NCBI GenBank assembly: GCA_964584785.1 | Contig: CAZPBY010000043.1 | Location: forward strand, 1-64,000 | Direction of reading: 5' to 3' | Origin: JAHFTY01 sp964584785 | Lineage (GTDB): Bacteria; Acidobacteriota; Terriglobia; 20CM-2-55-15 | Length of the DNA: 64,000 nucleotides | Shown here: piece after piece, positions 8,812-17,963 of the stretch | How positions within the stretch are numbered: position 1 is the first letter of the stretch | How the letters are laid out: each line of letters starts with the position of its first letter | Program-made: the position numbers and the translations under genes | Notes under the pieces: model-generated | Told to the model about the DNA's origin: nothing | The model's database searches: none | What the model saw: only the letters and a program-made list of their open reading frames with translations

Positions 8812-9608
8812 CCGCTGAGGGCCGCGAGGAGGAAACGGATTTCGTCATCCGCTTGTTCAGGGGTGGAAACGGTTTCGCTGACTTCAGCGCGCAGCAGCTT
8901 GCGATACCTGCGCCGCATGCGATGCACGGCCATACGCAAAGCGCCATCGGACATGCCCATTTGTTCGGCCACTTCAGCGTAACGTGCGCTCGTTCCATCG
9001 CGGTGCAGGAATACCCACAGCGTGTCAAACTCGGTCGCCCTTCCTGCCGCTGCGAATTCAGCGCGCAGCTTCAGTGCAACGGTTTCCAGCAAGGACAGCG
9101 CCCAGCGGCGCTCAAAGACGCTCTCGGGAGTCGTCGCTTCCAGTGCAACGGGGGCATACCATCTTTCCGCCTCGACGATATCGATCGAGATCAGCTCGCG
9201 ATCGCCTCCTCGTTTCAGAGCATGCGCACGATCCCACTGGTTGGCCAGGAAGTGTTTTACGGCAGCAAGAAGAAATGTCCGGAATTTGCCGCGGCTTTGA
9301 TCGGCGTCGAGCAAATAGTTCTTTTCGATCAGCAGCGAAAAGAACTCCTGGGACAGATCCTGTGCGCTATCTCGATCGTGACCACACCGGCGGATGAATG
9401 CATAGACAGGCTGCCAATAGGCGCGGCAAAGCTCGGCCAGTTCGTTTCCCGATTCGTTCGCCGCAGCCTGCACGAGAGTCCAGGAAGTGGTGTGAAACGC
9501 TGAACTGGAGCGGCCGGCCATGTTGTGTGGCACGCACTCTATCATCACAGGTAACGGACGCCCAAAAGGGATAACCTGCCTGAGTTTTGGCTTGCTGAGT
9601 CGTCCCAT
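8808..9608 (-). CDS. ECF-type RNA polymerase sigma factor (kinase-linked group)
   Basis: Up to 266 residues. Region 2 is seen in LCRAYWQPVYAFIRRCGHDR and SAQDLSQEFFSLLIEK followed by RGKFRTFLLAAVKHFLANQW; region 4 is seen in YAEVAEQMGMSDGALRMAVHRMRRRYRKLL, which contains the helix-turn-helix that reads the -35 element. The protein ends with an acidic, Leu-rich tail. There is no anti-sigma gene; the next gene, overlapping by 4 bp, is a Ser/Thr kinase, the arrangement typical of ECF groups in Planctomycetes and Acidobacteriota thought to be controlled by phosphorylation. Conserved sequence starts at about residue 33 (SSAFHTTSWTLVQAA), so the true start may be the ATG at 9521 instead of 9608. 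Confidence 0.9.
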   Translation of the reverse strand: MGRLSKPKLRQVIPFGRPLPVMIECVPHNMAGRSSSAFHTTSWTLVQAAANESGNELAELCRAYWQPVYAFIRRCGHDRDSAQDLSQEFFSLLIEKNYLLDADQSRGKFRTFLLAAVKHFLANQWDRAHALKRGGDRELISIDIVEAERWYAPVALEATTPESVFERRWALSLLETVALKLRAEFAAAGRATEFDTLWVFLHRDGTSARYAEVAEQMGMSDGALRMAVHRMRRRYRKLLRAEVSETVSTPEQADDEIRFLLAALSG

Positions 9609-9712
9609 GACGCCCTATGAAGATTCCTGAAGAATCCCAGCGCGTTTGTCACCCTTTTATTTCCCATCGTGAAAAAATGAGAAGGGGCGTTTCCAGGGAA
9701 TTTAGACTGTAG

Positions 9713-9894
9713 CTACAAATCGCCAAAATCGAGGTCGAAAGTCAACACGATGCGGCTCTCTGCACGTGCTTTTTGAAGGATGTCCGCGTCCGGCAATTTC
9801 ATGAGGTGCTGGTCGCGAAGATGGATGGCGTCCTGGCTGGCATTACGCAGAGCTTCGACTGTGCTGATCGAAACTCCCATGTCAGAAATCTCAC
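9713..9894 (-). pseudogene. Remnant of a DUF5615 (PIN-like) toxin gene
   Basis: From a GTG at 9892-9894 the minus strand reads VRFL, then after a small frameshift MGVSISTVEALRNASQDAIH, LRDQHLMKLPDADILQKARA and VLTFDLDFGDL followed by TAG at 9713-9715. This matches the N-terminal two thirds of DUF5615 toxins (FLADMGIS..TV..LR..GHDAIHL...LPDAEIL..A...RVVLTFDLDFGDL). The frame is broken between VRFL and DMGVS, apparently by a few lost bases, and the C-terminal third is missing. The GTG overlaps the stop of the upstream antitoxin remnant (GTGA), showing the original operon order antitoxin then toxin. Confidence 0.7.
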
Positions 9895-10088
9895 GGACGG
9901 CTGCCGCTGAGCGGATGAACCTCCTCGCTGGCAAGGGCTGCAGCGTACTGCAACGATTCACGGATATCTTCCGACTCAAGATCCGGGTATTCCGCAAGAA
10001 TCTGCGACGAGTGCGACAGTGATCCGCATTCCTCGAATGCATGCTCTCCCCCCATAATGTGCTGCTCAAAAGTAATTCGTTCAAACAT
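9891..10088 (-). pseudogene. Remnant of a DUF433 antitoxin gene
   Basis: The frame from ATG 10086-10088 begins MFERITFEQHIMGG and ends QILAEYPDLESEDIRESLQY and AAALASEEVHPL, both typical of DUF433 antitoxins. The middle is out of frame: shifting by one base after the G-run near 10070 recovers RACIRGMRITVALV, the expected central segment, and about ten further codons before QILAEY are missing. A lost G plus a short deletion therefore destroyed it. It was the first gene of the DUF433-DUF5615 pair. Confidence 0.75.
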
Positions 10089-10246
10089 AGGGTTTTCCAG
10101 CGTCGATACCACTGTAGTCGAATTTGTAGATGCGAAAGCATCCTATTTCAACAGATTTCAACAAGCCGAGGGCCGCCGTTGCGATGCCTTCAACTGAAAG
10201 CTCTTAGACCCCATCGCTTTCTACTGATTTCAATAATCTCCTAAGA
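10089..10246. other. Intergenic stretch with a 9-bp inverted repeat
   Basis: No gene is recognised between the antitoxin remnant and the tRNA fragment. A perfect 9-bp inverted repeat, AGCTCTTAG (10199-10207) and CTAAGAGCT (10241-10249), encloses 33 bp and its right arm runs into the tRNA-like sequence. There is no D-arm or 5' acceptor strand that would complete a tRNA. Confidence 0.4.
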
Positions 10247-10293
10247 GCTGGTTCGGGACCAGGGGGCGGAGGTTCAAATCCTCTCTCTCGGCA
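10247..10293 (+). other. 3' fragment of a tRNA-Pro gene (anticodon CGG)
   Basis: The stretch reads as an anticodon arm with stem CTGG/CCAG and loop TTCGGGA (anticodon CGG), a variable region GGGGC, and a T-arm GGAGG-TTCAAAT-CCTCT, followed by an acceptor-like CTCTCGGCA. This is the 3' half of a bacterial tRNA-Pro. The 5' half is absent, the variable region seems one base short and there is no CCA. Fragments running from the anticodon to the 3' end are what integrases leave at attachment sites, so this may be an old att remnant beside the decayed toxin-antitoxin genes. The 340-bp gene-free stretch up to 10432 holds nothing else I can recognise. Confidence 0.55.
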
Positions 10294-10432
10294 CGTAATC
10301 GAACTTGATAGCTCGTTCAGGCGGCACTTGATCGGAAGTTCGGGCGTCGCCTAACTGCTTTTCTGCAAGTCTTCGGCGGCAGATTCGCAATCGTTGAGAG
10401 TTAATCGCTTCTTCGAGCGATCGTATATCGTT

Positions 10433-12802
10433 ATGAAAATGAGAAGGCCCCAGGTTTTCCTTGAACAGCTTCGACAGGATGCGGTGTACGGCGTGCGGGC
10501 GCTGTGGTGGTCGCCGGCATTCAGCATCACCGCGATCGGAGTTCTCGCGATCGGCATCGGCGCGACTCTGGCAATGCTGCACCTTTTCAATGCGGCGATG
10601 TTTCACCGCTTGGCGATTCGCGACGCCGGCTCGCTTGTTCAGTTCCAGCCTACGCTTCCGTTTCCGGCTGCCGCGTTTTATCGGCAACACGCCAGTACGC
10701 TCGCGTACATGGTTGCCGAAAAAGCGGACGGCGTTTTTGTCGACGATGGACTGGAAGCGGAACTCGCGACGTTCGTGACGGACAACTATTTCGCCGATCT
10801 TGGCGTTAATCCTGAGTTGGGCCGTCTTCTCGATGGGCGTGACGCCGATGCCCCGTCACAACCGGCGGTCGTGCTCGGATACCGGTTTTGGCAGCGCCGC
10901 TTTGGCGCGAACGACGCGGTGATCGGGCAAACGATCGACGTGAACGGCAGGTCTGCACAGGTGGTTGGCGTTGCGCCGCCGGATTTCAACGGCCTGTCGT
11001 CGACGAGACCTTCGCTTTTTCTCTCCATTGCCAGTCACCGTTATTTGTTTACCGGCAGCAACGTCACGGAGAGTTTCGCGACTCGCGGAACATTCATGTA
11101 TGGAAAGCTGAAGCCCGGTCTAACAGCCGCGGCTGCGGAGTCCGAACTCTCGGCTTTGACCGCGGACCTGAAGATCGATCATCCCGATTTGTTTCCCGGA
11201 CGCGCATCTCCCAAGGTCCAGTCACTGGCTCTGCCGCGAGAGGCCTTCATCGCGATGGCGCTGGTCACCGTTCTGGTTTCGCTTGTCCTGCTCACGGCAT
11301 GCGCCAATCTCGGAAACGTTTTACTGGCGCGCGGCCAGTCGCGTGAGGCGGAGATTCGAACACGGCTCGCGCTCGGCGCCGGAACGATGCGGATCGTCCG
11401 GCAACTGATGGTAGAGAACCTTCTGCTGGCGATCCTCGGCTCGCTTGCTGCGCTTGTGGTCGGTTACGTGACGGCGCGCGGCCTGCTCGTTCTCGGCGAT
11501 GCGCCGCCGGAATTGCGCGTCGCCACGGATTGGAGAATCGTCGCGGCCGGAGGCGTGCTCGCCGCAGTGTCCGCACTCCTGTTCGGCCTCGCTCCGGCGA
11601 TACAGGCCGCGCGACAACGATCGCAACGGACGCAGGGCCGGCAAATCCTCGTCGGAGTTCAGGTGGCCGCGAGTTGTTTTCTGCTGGTTCTGACCATGTG
11701 GCTCGTGCGCAGCACCGAGCGAGCGCTCGCAGTCGACGTGCGTTTCGATTATCGCCACATGCTCGCCATAGCGCCTCACCTGAACACGCATAATCTGACG
11801 GGCGCGGCGGCGCGAATCACACTCGAGGAGATCGCTGCACGCGTCCAGCAACACTCCGCGGTCAGCGCAGTTGCACTTTCCGACTCCACGGATTTCAGCA
11901 ACCGGCTGCCTGTGTCCGCCGGCGGACTGCCGCCGATGAACTACTACAACGTGTCGACGTCCTATTTTCCGCTGATGAACCTGTCCGCATTAAAAGGCCG
12001 GTTGTTTTCGGATGGTGAAACCGATGTTGTCGTTCTGAGCGAGTCGGCGGCCCGCTCCGTTTTTCAAAATGAGGAAGCGATCGGCAAAACGATCGCGACA
12101 CGGCGATTCACCGCCATTCGGAGCAGCGCGGGACGAAGAACTGCGGAAATGCTGATGGATCAGGCGCAGTCCGAAACGCAGCGTGTCGTTATCGGAATTG
12201 TCGCGGACAGCGGCTTAAATCGAAACTCAAACGTGAGCGAGGCGTACATGCCGCTGACCGACGATGGCATGGCCGCTGCAGGCTTGATTGTGCGAACGCA
12301 GGGAGACCCGTCGGCCGTGATCCGGGAATTGCGCGCAGCCGCGTCGTCACCGGGGTTGGCGCCGGAAACGCGGTTATTGCGCGACGACGTCGAGCGGATC
12401 GGCGGACCACCGCCAGGCGTGCTGACAGGTATCGTGTCACTGGGTGCGAGCGCCACGGTACTCGCCGGCTTCGGAATCTTTGGTCTTGTGGCTTTTACGG
12501 TCGCGCAGCGAACCCGCGAGATCGGAATCCGAATCGCGCTGGGGGCGAGACCGTCGCAGATCCTCGAAACGCTCGCGGCGCGCTACGCCGCGGGAATTGC
12601 GGTCGGCGCAATCGTGGGCATCGCTCTGTCGGTAATGTTCGGTCTCTTGATTCGCAGCCGCGTTATCGGTCTCGACACACAGGATCCCATCAGTTACGTC
12701 GCGGCAGTTGCTTTGCTATTCGGTGTCGCTGTGCTTGCGATACTCGTTCCAGCGACGCGCGCCTTCCGCATCAATCCCGCTACAGCGCTGCGCTGCGATT
12801 AG
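10433..12802 (+). CDS. ADOP-type ABC permease lacking the prefix domain
   Basis: About 789 residues from the ATG at 10433; a further upstream TTG (10394) is less likely. It starts directly with FLEQLRQDAVYGVRALWW and the first membrane segment (FSITAIGVLAIGIGATLAM) and lacks the long cytoplasmic prefix of the copy at 809-3433. Two periplasmic MacB-like domains alternate with FtsX units (LTACANLGNVLLARGQSREAE; GFGIFGLVAFTVAQRTREIG), and it ends RAFRINPATALRCD, the usual C-terminus. It has no PadR or ATPase neighbour. Substrate unknown. The reading frame is uninterrupted, so it is probably functional. Confidence 0.9.
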   Translation: MKMRRPQVFLEQLRQDAVYGVRALWWSPAFSITAIGVLAIGIGATLAMLHLFNAAMFHRLAIRDAGSLVQFQPTLPFPAAAFYRQHASTLAYMVAEKADGVFVDDGLEAELATFVTDNYFADLGVNPELGRLLDGRDADAPSQPAVVLGYRFWQRRFGANDAVIGQTIDVNGRSAQVVGVAPPDFNGLSSTRPSLFLSIASHRYLFTGSNVTESFATRGTFMYGKLKPGLTAAAAESELSALTADLKIDHPDLFPGRASPKVQSLALPREAFIAMALVTVLVSLVLLTACANLGNVLLARGQSREAEIRTRLALGAGTMRIVRQLMVENLLLAILGSLAALVVGYVTARGLLVLGDAPPELRVATDWRIVAAGGVLAAVSALLFGLAPAIQAARQRSQRTQGRQILVGVQVAASCFLLVLTMWLVRSTERALAVDVRFDYRHMLAIAPHLNTHNLTGAAARITLEEIAARVQQHSAVSAVALSDSTDFSNRLPVSAGGLPPMNYYNVSTSYFPLMNLSALKGRLFSDGETDVVVLSESAARSVFQNEEAIGKTIATRRFTAIRSSAGRRTAEMLMDQAQSETQRVVIGIVADSGLNRNSNVSEAYMPLTDDGMAAAGLIVRTQGDPSAVIRELRAAASSPGLAPETRLLRDDVERIGGPPPGVLTGIVSLGASATVLAGFGIFGLVAFTVAQRTREIGIRIALGARPSQILETLAARYAAGIAVGAIVGIALSVMFGLLIRSRVIGLDTQDPISYVAAVALLFGVAVLAILVPATRAFRINPATALRCD

Positions 12803-12890
12803 CTACCAGGTACGGACGCGGCCGGTAGCGGGCCAGAGTACGGCTTTCATAGTGGATTGACAATGAGCGCGAGGTAAGTTGTGGTTCCTC

Positions 12891-14666
12891 TCAGCGATTC
12901 GAAGATGCGTAGGGGCCGAGCTTCAGGAGCGCGTTCAACGTCAGCGACTGGCCGTCGCGCCAGACGAGCAACGGATAAGATAGAGGTTCGTCGCGCAGTT
13001 CACGCATCAGCCACTGTCGCAGGCCTGCAAGGCCGGCCTTGTCACGGAAGAATGGTTCGCCTCCGACTTCAATGATCAAGTCGCCGGGACGCAGACCGGA
13101 AACACCGAACGGACCGTCGGCCTGGACTCGCGTCACGCGAATTGCGATTTGGGTGGGAACTGCCGGCAGGCCTGACGGCATCGCCACTTCGGTACCCTCG
13201 AGGCCGAGTGTCGGGAAACGCTCTTCCAGAGCGCCAACCGCAAATCGTTCCCAGAACGAGAGCGTGAGTTCCGGCTGTCGAGGCTGCAGATCGCTCCACA
13301 GCTTGCGTGCGTTCTGTAACGCTTCCGCTCCGGCCGGCACCTTGATCCGCAGCTTCGCGGCATAAATGCGTCCTTCATCGGCAAGCCCGCGAGCCTCTTC
13401 GAGCGCCGTCGCGATCGAACGCGGTACCGCGCCGGCAAAGGCTTTCGTGCCGTTGATCCACACTTCGATGGGTTTGTCCAAATCCACCAGACGGTCATGC
13501 AGGTAGAGGGTGATCTCTCGCGTCCACAGTGTCGTCACCGAAATTCGTGAAGCTGACGTCACCTCGGCGTGCGCGACTCCCTGCCGCGTGTCGGTCTCCA
13601 GCCAGCGAACGCGACGGCCCACCGGCGTGATTGCGGAATGCGGGACGCGCAGTACTTCGCGCGGATAGTTGTCGCGAGGCCGCAGTTCGAGCCAGCGCAA
13701 CACATCGTCATAGTGTTCTTCGAAACCCTCGTGCATGCGGTCCGGAAACTCGCGGTATGTCAGATCGTAATGGAAGCCGGTCAGAATGTTCGCCAGCGCA
13801 CGGGGTCCTTCGATGCTCCAGATGTTCGAATCACGCGTGCCTTCGAGGATGTAGACCGGCGTCGATTGAAGATTTCGCAACGGCAACTCGCGCGACTCAC
13901 CCTCCGTCGAAACGGGGACGATGGCGGAGAACCAGCCCGGCCGTGCGATTGCGAATTGCAGGGAGTAGTTCGAGCCCAGTGAAATTCCTGTCGAGACGAT
14001 GCGGTCGGGATTGATGCGGTAACGCGAACGCAGCGCCTGGATCACAGCGTCCGCCTGCTCGGGATGGAGAATCTCGTAGGGCAGGCGTTTCTCCGTACGA
14101 CCGTCTGCGGTCAGGGATGGAGTCAGGCCCGGGGCGGCGACGATCCAACCGGCGCGGGCCGCAGCTTCTTTCCAAACACGAATCATGTTTTCCGCGGAAC
14201 TGCGGATCTGTTCCGGCCGAGACGGAGGGCCACCGTGCATCGCCCATACCAGCGGCCATGCTTTCGACGGCGTGTAGCCGGGTGGCAGCTGAACCAGCAC
14301 AGGAACTGCGGGACCGGCCGGAACCGGAACGGTGAACTCCTGAAGTGCAAATGTCTCGCCGGTCTGCCCCGCAATATCGGGATAGCCAGGCTTGCCGCGG
14401 CGAAGAATTTCCTCGAAATCCAAGAAATGCCGGCGACTCACTGCGGTCAGCTCGGCGTCGTTGAGTTGCGAGGCCGCCGCGCGAAACTCGGCATCGGTTT
14501 GCGGCCAGAGATAGCCGCGTGCCAGTCGTTCCAGTTGAGCGATCGCGTCCTGTTCCTGAGCACGCAGCGCGAGAACTTCGGGCGGATCCGGCCGCCTCTG
14601 CTGCGCGCTCACCAGACACGGCACGAGCACGGCGGCAATGACCAGTCTCCTGAGAGAGACTCTCAT
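12891..14666 (-). CDS. Secreted alpha/beta-hydrolase (esterase/peptidase-like) with C-terminal PDZ domain
   Basis: About 591 residues from ATG 14664-14666, which gives a good signal peptide (MRVSLRRLVIAAVLVPCLVSA); the longer in-frame start at 14798 would bury it. The hydrolase part has the oxyanion-type VWAMHGG, the nucleophile elbow GISLGS (Ser about 229), an Asp in LEGTRDSN (about 279) and a His in DRMHEGF (about 312), a complete triad resembling dienelactone hydrolase/PHB-depolymerase-like esterases. The last 90 residues look like a PDZ domain (FGVSGLRPGDLIIEVGGEPF), which would bind peptide tails or scaffold the enzyme. It probably acts outside the cytoplasmic membrane on ester or peptide substrates; the actual substrate is unknown. 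It is convergent with the ADOP gene and divergent from the receptor at 14883. Confidence 0.82.
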   Translation of the reverse strand: MRVSLRRLVIAAVLVPCLVSAQQRRPDPPEVLALRAQEQDAIAQLERLARGYLWPQTDAEFRAAASQLNDAELTAVSRRHFLDFEEILRRGKPGYPDIAGQTGETFALQEFTVPVPAGPAVPVLVQLPPGYTPSKAWPLVWAMHGGPPSRPEQIRSSAENMIRVWKEAAARAGWIVAAPGLTPSLTADGRTEKRLPYEILHPEQADAVIQALRSRYRINPDRIVSTGISLGSNYSLQFAIARPGWFSAIVPVSTEGESRELPLRNLQSTPVYILEGTRDSNIWSIEGPRALANILTGFHYDLTYREFPDRMHEGFEEHYDDVLRWLELRPRDNYPREVLRVPHSAITPVGRRVRWLETDTRQGVAHAEVTSASRISVTTLWTREITLYLHDRLVDLDKPIEVWINGTKAFAGAVPRSIATALEEARGLADEGRIYAAKLRIKVPAGAEALQNARKLWSDLQPRQPELTLSFWERFAVGALEERFPTLGLEGTEVAMPSGLPAVPTQIAIRVTRVQADGPFGVSGLRPGDLIIEVGGEPFFRDKAGLAGLRQWLMRELRDEPLSYPLLVWRDGQSLTLNALLKLGPYASSNR

Positions 14667-14882
14667 GACACTCCGGAGATTAGTGTAATCGCGTCCTAAA
14701 GGCCAGTTGAACGCTGTACGGCGCGATTTCGGCTGGTTGCTTGCTGCTCGCTGGATCGCGAGGTACTCGTTGGGGACTGTAGATCCTCCGCGGCGCATAA
14801 GAGTGCTAGGATCCGCGGACTCGAATAAGTAGACTGACGCGCATCAATCTCTGCAAAACGAATCTGAGGTGGAGGCGACTCA

Positions 14883-17800
14883 ATGCGAAGGTCAGCCAAC
14901 AAACTGTTTGTTTCAGCTTTGCTGTTCTGGGGGATCCTGACGATATCCGGAGTGGGTTATGGTCAAGGTTTGACCGCGGTGACGGGACGGGTGACGGACC
15001 CAAGCGGAGCCGTCATCCCCGGCGTCGAAATGACTATCACCAATGTCGCGACGGGCGCAGCGCGAACCGTGGTAAGCAACGAACAAGGCATCTATTCGGC
15101 GACGCAACTGGCGCCGGGAACTTACAACATCAAGGCCGAGCTCGCCGGATTCAAGCCGAAAGCCGCAAACAACATCGCATTACCCGTTGAAGTTACCGTC
15201 ACCTTGAATTTTCCACTCGAAGTCGGCGCTGTGACGGACACCGTCGATGTGGTGGCTTCGGCGGAAGTCGTCAACACGGAGAATGCTCAACTTGGAAACG
15301 GGTTCGATTCCAAAAAGATTCTGGATCTGCCGCTGAATGCCCGCAACATCGTGGGACTGCTTAGTCTGCAGACTGGCGTGAATATCGACAGCGGTGAGGT
15401 AAACGGGGCGAGAAGCGACCAGCAGAACATCGTTCTTGACGGCGTCGATAACAACAGGCAGTACGCCGCCTCGGCATTTCAGGGCGCCCTGCCCACGACG
15501 CTGGATTCCGTTCAGGAGTTCATCGTTCAGACATCCGGCCAGAGCGCGGCCGCGGCGCGATCCTCGGGCGCTCAAGTTCAGCTGGTGACGAAGAGCGGCA
15601 GCAATCAGTTCCACGGTTCGGCTTATGAGTCGTATCGGAGCAAGGTCACGACGGCGACCAGCTACTTCTCCAAGGATTACGCCTGCACGGCCGCCAAACC
15701 CTGCAAACCCGGATTGATCCGGCAAATCCCAGGTGGATCGATCGGCGGCCCGATCCTCAGGAACAAATTGTTTTTCTTCGGCGCGTATGAACGGCGCACC
15801 GATCGCAGCCAGTCGAGCCAGAGTAAATCCATTCCGGGACCGGATTTGTTAAACGGCGTCATCCGCTATCAGCGCACTGCTGCCGCCGCGGCGAGGGACG
15901 GCAGTGCCTACGGCGTCATCACACAAGGCTGTGGCGGCATGTTGGAGAAGATCACTTTGATCCCGTGCGATTCGATGAATTCAACCGTGAAGGAGTTCTA
16001 TCAGAAGTTCAAGAAGTACGCGACTGACCCGACGCTTGGAACCTTGGCCTGTCCTTCCGACTGTTCGAATTTCCAGACGTTCCGCTTCAATGCGCCCAAC
16101 ATCACGAATCAGAACATCTATATTTCGCGCTTTGACTACAACATCAATTCCAAAAACACAGTCTATGTTCGCGGAACCTTGAATAATTCAGCGGACGACA
16201 CCGCGCCGACGTACCCGGATATCGACAACGCACTGAAGGACTACAACAACAGCAAGGGATTTGCCTCGAGCTGGAACAGCGTGATCACTCCGAGGATCAA
16301 TAACGTCTTCACCGTCGGACTGACTCGCGAATCCTCGAGCCAGACGGGTTCGGCTGCGGTCAGCTGGGGCTTCGGTCCCGACCGGCTGTTCCAGACACGT
16401 GGTGCCAACTGGCGCGCCATCAACACGTGGAACCTCGTCGATAATTTGAGCATCGTCCACGGCGCACACAACTGGCAGCTGGGCATGAACAACAGTTACA
16501 CGCTCAACTATTTCAAGTCGTATGGTACGGCAGCACCTGGCACGTTTGGCGCGGCGACCAACGAATACGCCGGCGACACGACGGGCAATACGCTTGTCGC
16601 GCGGGCCATTCCGGACACGACGGAATACAATGCCGTTTCGAACAAGCAGAACTTCATCACAGCCGTTTCCCAGGCAACAGGTACGTACAACAGATTGTCC
16701 AATGTGGGAATTCAGTTCGACACCAAGGGCAATCTTCTGCCCGTCGGTTCGCCGTTCATTCGCAACATCCGGATGAATCAATACGACTTTTACGTTCAGG
16801 ATAGCTGGAGGTTCCGGGCCAACCTCTCATTCAACCTTGGTCTCAACTGGGGCTTCATGACGGCGCCGTGGGAGCGCGATGGCGTCCAGGTCAATTGGTT
16901 GCAGAACATGAGGGACCAGTACAACACTCAGAGAAAAAGCCCGTTGACCTGGGATCAATTGCCGAAACTTCAAACCACGCCTTCCGGCCGGGCAAACGGC
17001 AAGCCGGATTTCTACAAGACCGCGTTGAATAACTTCGCTCCGCGCGCGAGTTTTGCGTACAGCCCGAAGATGCAAAATGGTTTCCTCGGAGCGTTGGCGC
17101 GAAAGGGCGGTCAGATGGTGATTCGTGGCGGCTATTCCTTGACGTTCGACCATACGGGCGGGCAGCTGGCTTCCGATGTGGCCTCGAACAGCAGCATTGG
17201 TTTGCTAACGGCTTATACCATGCCGATCCAGCTGTTCACGATCGATGGTGTGGGCCAGCCTCGCGCGCCGCGCGTTTCCGGATCTGCAGACAGCATCGTG
17301 TTCCCGTACGAGGCGATGTACGGCATCTATCCCATTTCAACGGCGCAGAACTTCGTGCCGCAACCGAGCGCCGGCGGTTGGGGCGGCCCGCGCGGATTGC
17401 CTGCGATCGACCCGAACATGCGACCGCCGCAGAATCATCTGGTCAACTTCACGATTTCCAAAGAACTGCCGGGCGGCATCGTTGTCGATGCATCCTACGT
17501 CGGCCGATTCGCGAGAAATCTGATGAATACTCTGGATCTGGCGAATCCGGTAAACGTCGTCGATGCCAAGAGCAACATGGATTACTACGACGCGCAGAAA
17601 GCGCTTTTTGAGCAATATGAGAACAAGGCCTTCGGCTCACAGTTCGGCAATCTCACGACCGCGAATGTGCTGCAGGCGCTGGCGGGTATGCAACCGATTC
17701 CGTGGTTCGAAAATGTCTATAGCGATTACAAGAATTGGGCGTCGGCTTCCAACAACGGCACGCTGGGTTACCCGGGAGTTCAGTTTGCCAATGCCACACA

Positions 17801-17963
17801 GGCGTTTTATGCGGTGATGAATAAAGGTAAGACGCCGGGCCCCAACTCACCCATCGTCTATACGGATGCGACTAATAATTTTGAGACCGCCACTAAGGTT
17901 CACATCACAAGCAATGGGCAGGCTCAATACAATGGGTTTTTACACCAACGTCGGCCGGTCTAA
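14883..17963 (+). CDS. Oar-like TonB-dependent receptor, N-terminal part (frameshifted gene)
   Basis: The 1026 residues begin with a signal peptide (LFVSALLFWGILTISGVGYG), then a carboxypeptidase-regulatory-like domain at about 30-115 (VTGRVTDPSGAVIPGVEMTI ... GIYSATQLAPGTYNIKAELA), the plug (DLPLNARNIVGLLSLQTGVN; QQNIVLDGVDNNRQY; FIVQTSGQSA) and most of the barrel. The strong Shine-Dalgarno GGTGGAGG lies 8-10 bp before the ATG. The frame ends with an unrelated tail QRRPV after QAQYNG. The continuation YTNVGRSNYHSAQLSIKK is found in the next frame, so a single extra T in the T5 run at 17937-17941 splits the gene. Intact length would be about 1310 residues. It takes up an unknown substrate, probably a glycan or peptide, through the outer membrane. 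Confidence 0.88.
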   Translation: MRRSANKLFVSALLFWGILTISGVGYGQGLTAVTGRVTDPSGAVIPGVEMTITNVATGAARTVVSNEQGIYSATQLAPGTYNIKAELAGFKPKAANNIALPVEVTVTLNFPLEVGAVTDTVDVVASAEVVNTENAQLGNGFDSKKILDLPLNARNIVGLLSLQTGVNIDSGEVNGARSDQQNIVLDGVDNNRQYAASAFQGALPTTLDSVQEFIVQTSGQSAAAARSSGAQVQLVTKSGSNQFHGSAYESYRSKVTTATSYFSKDYACTAAKPCKPGLIRQIPGGSIGGPILRNKLFFFGAYERRTDRSQSSQSKSIPGPDLLNGVIRYQRTAAAAARDGSAYGVITQGCGGMLEKITLIPCDSMNSTVKEFYQKFKKYATDPTLGTLACPSDCSNFQTFRFNAPNITNQNIYISRFDYNINSKNTVYVRGTLNNSADDTAPTYPDIDNALKDYNNSKGFASSWNSVITPRINNVFTVGLTRESSSQTGSAAVSWGFGPDRLFQTRGANWRAINTWNLVDNLSIVHGAHNWQLGMNNSYTLNYFKSYGTAAPGTFGAATNEYAGDTTGNTLVARAIPDTTEYNAVSNKQNFITAVSQATGTYNRLSNVGIQFDTKGNLLPVGSPFIRNIRMNQYDFYVQDSWRFRANLSFNLGLNWGFMTAPWERDGVQVNWLQNMRDQYNTQRKSPLTWDQLPKLQTTPSGRANGKPDFYKTALNNFAPRASFAYSPKMQNGFLGALARKGGQMVIRGGYSLTFDHTGGQLASDVASNSSIGLLTAYTMPIQLFTIDGVGQPRAPRVSGSADSIVFPYEAMYGIYPISTAQNFVPQPSAGGWGGPRGLPAIDPNMRPPQNHLVNFTISKELPGGIVVDASYVGRFARNLMNTLDLANPVNVVDAKSNMDYYDAQKALFEQYENKAFGSQFGNLTTANVLQALAGMQPIPWFENVYSDYKNWASASNNGTLGYPGVQFANATQAFYAVMNKGKTPGPNSPIVYTDATNNFETATKVHITSNGQAQYNGFLHQRRPV

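Noticed and set aside
10247..10293. Complete tRNA gene
   Set aside because: No 5' acceptor strand or D-arm can be found upstream, the variable region seems one base short and CCA is absent; only the 3' half is tRNA-like.
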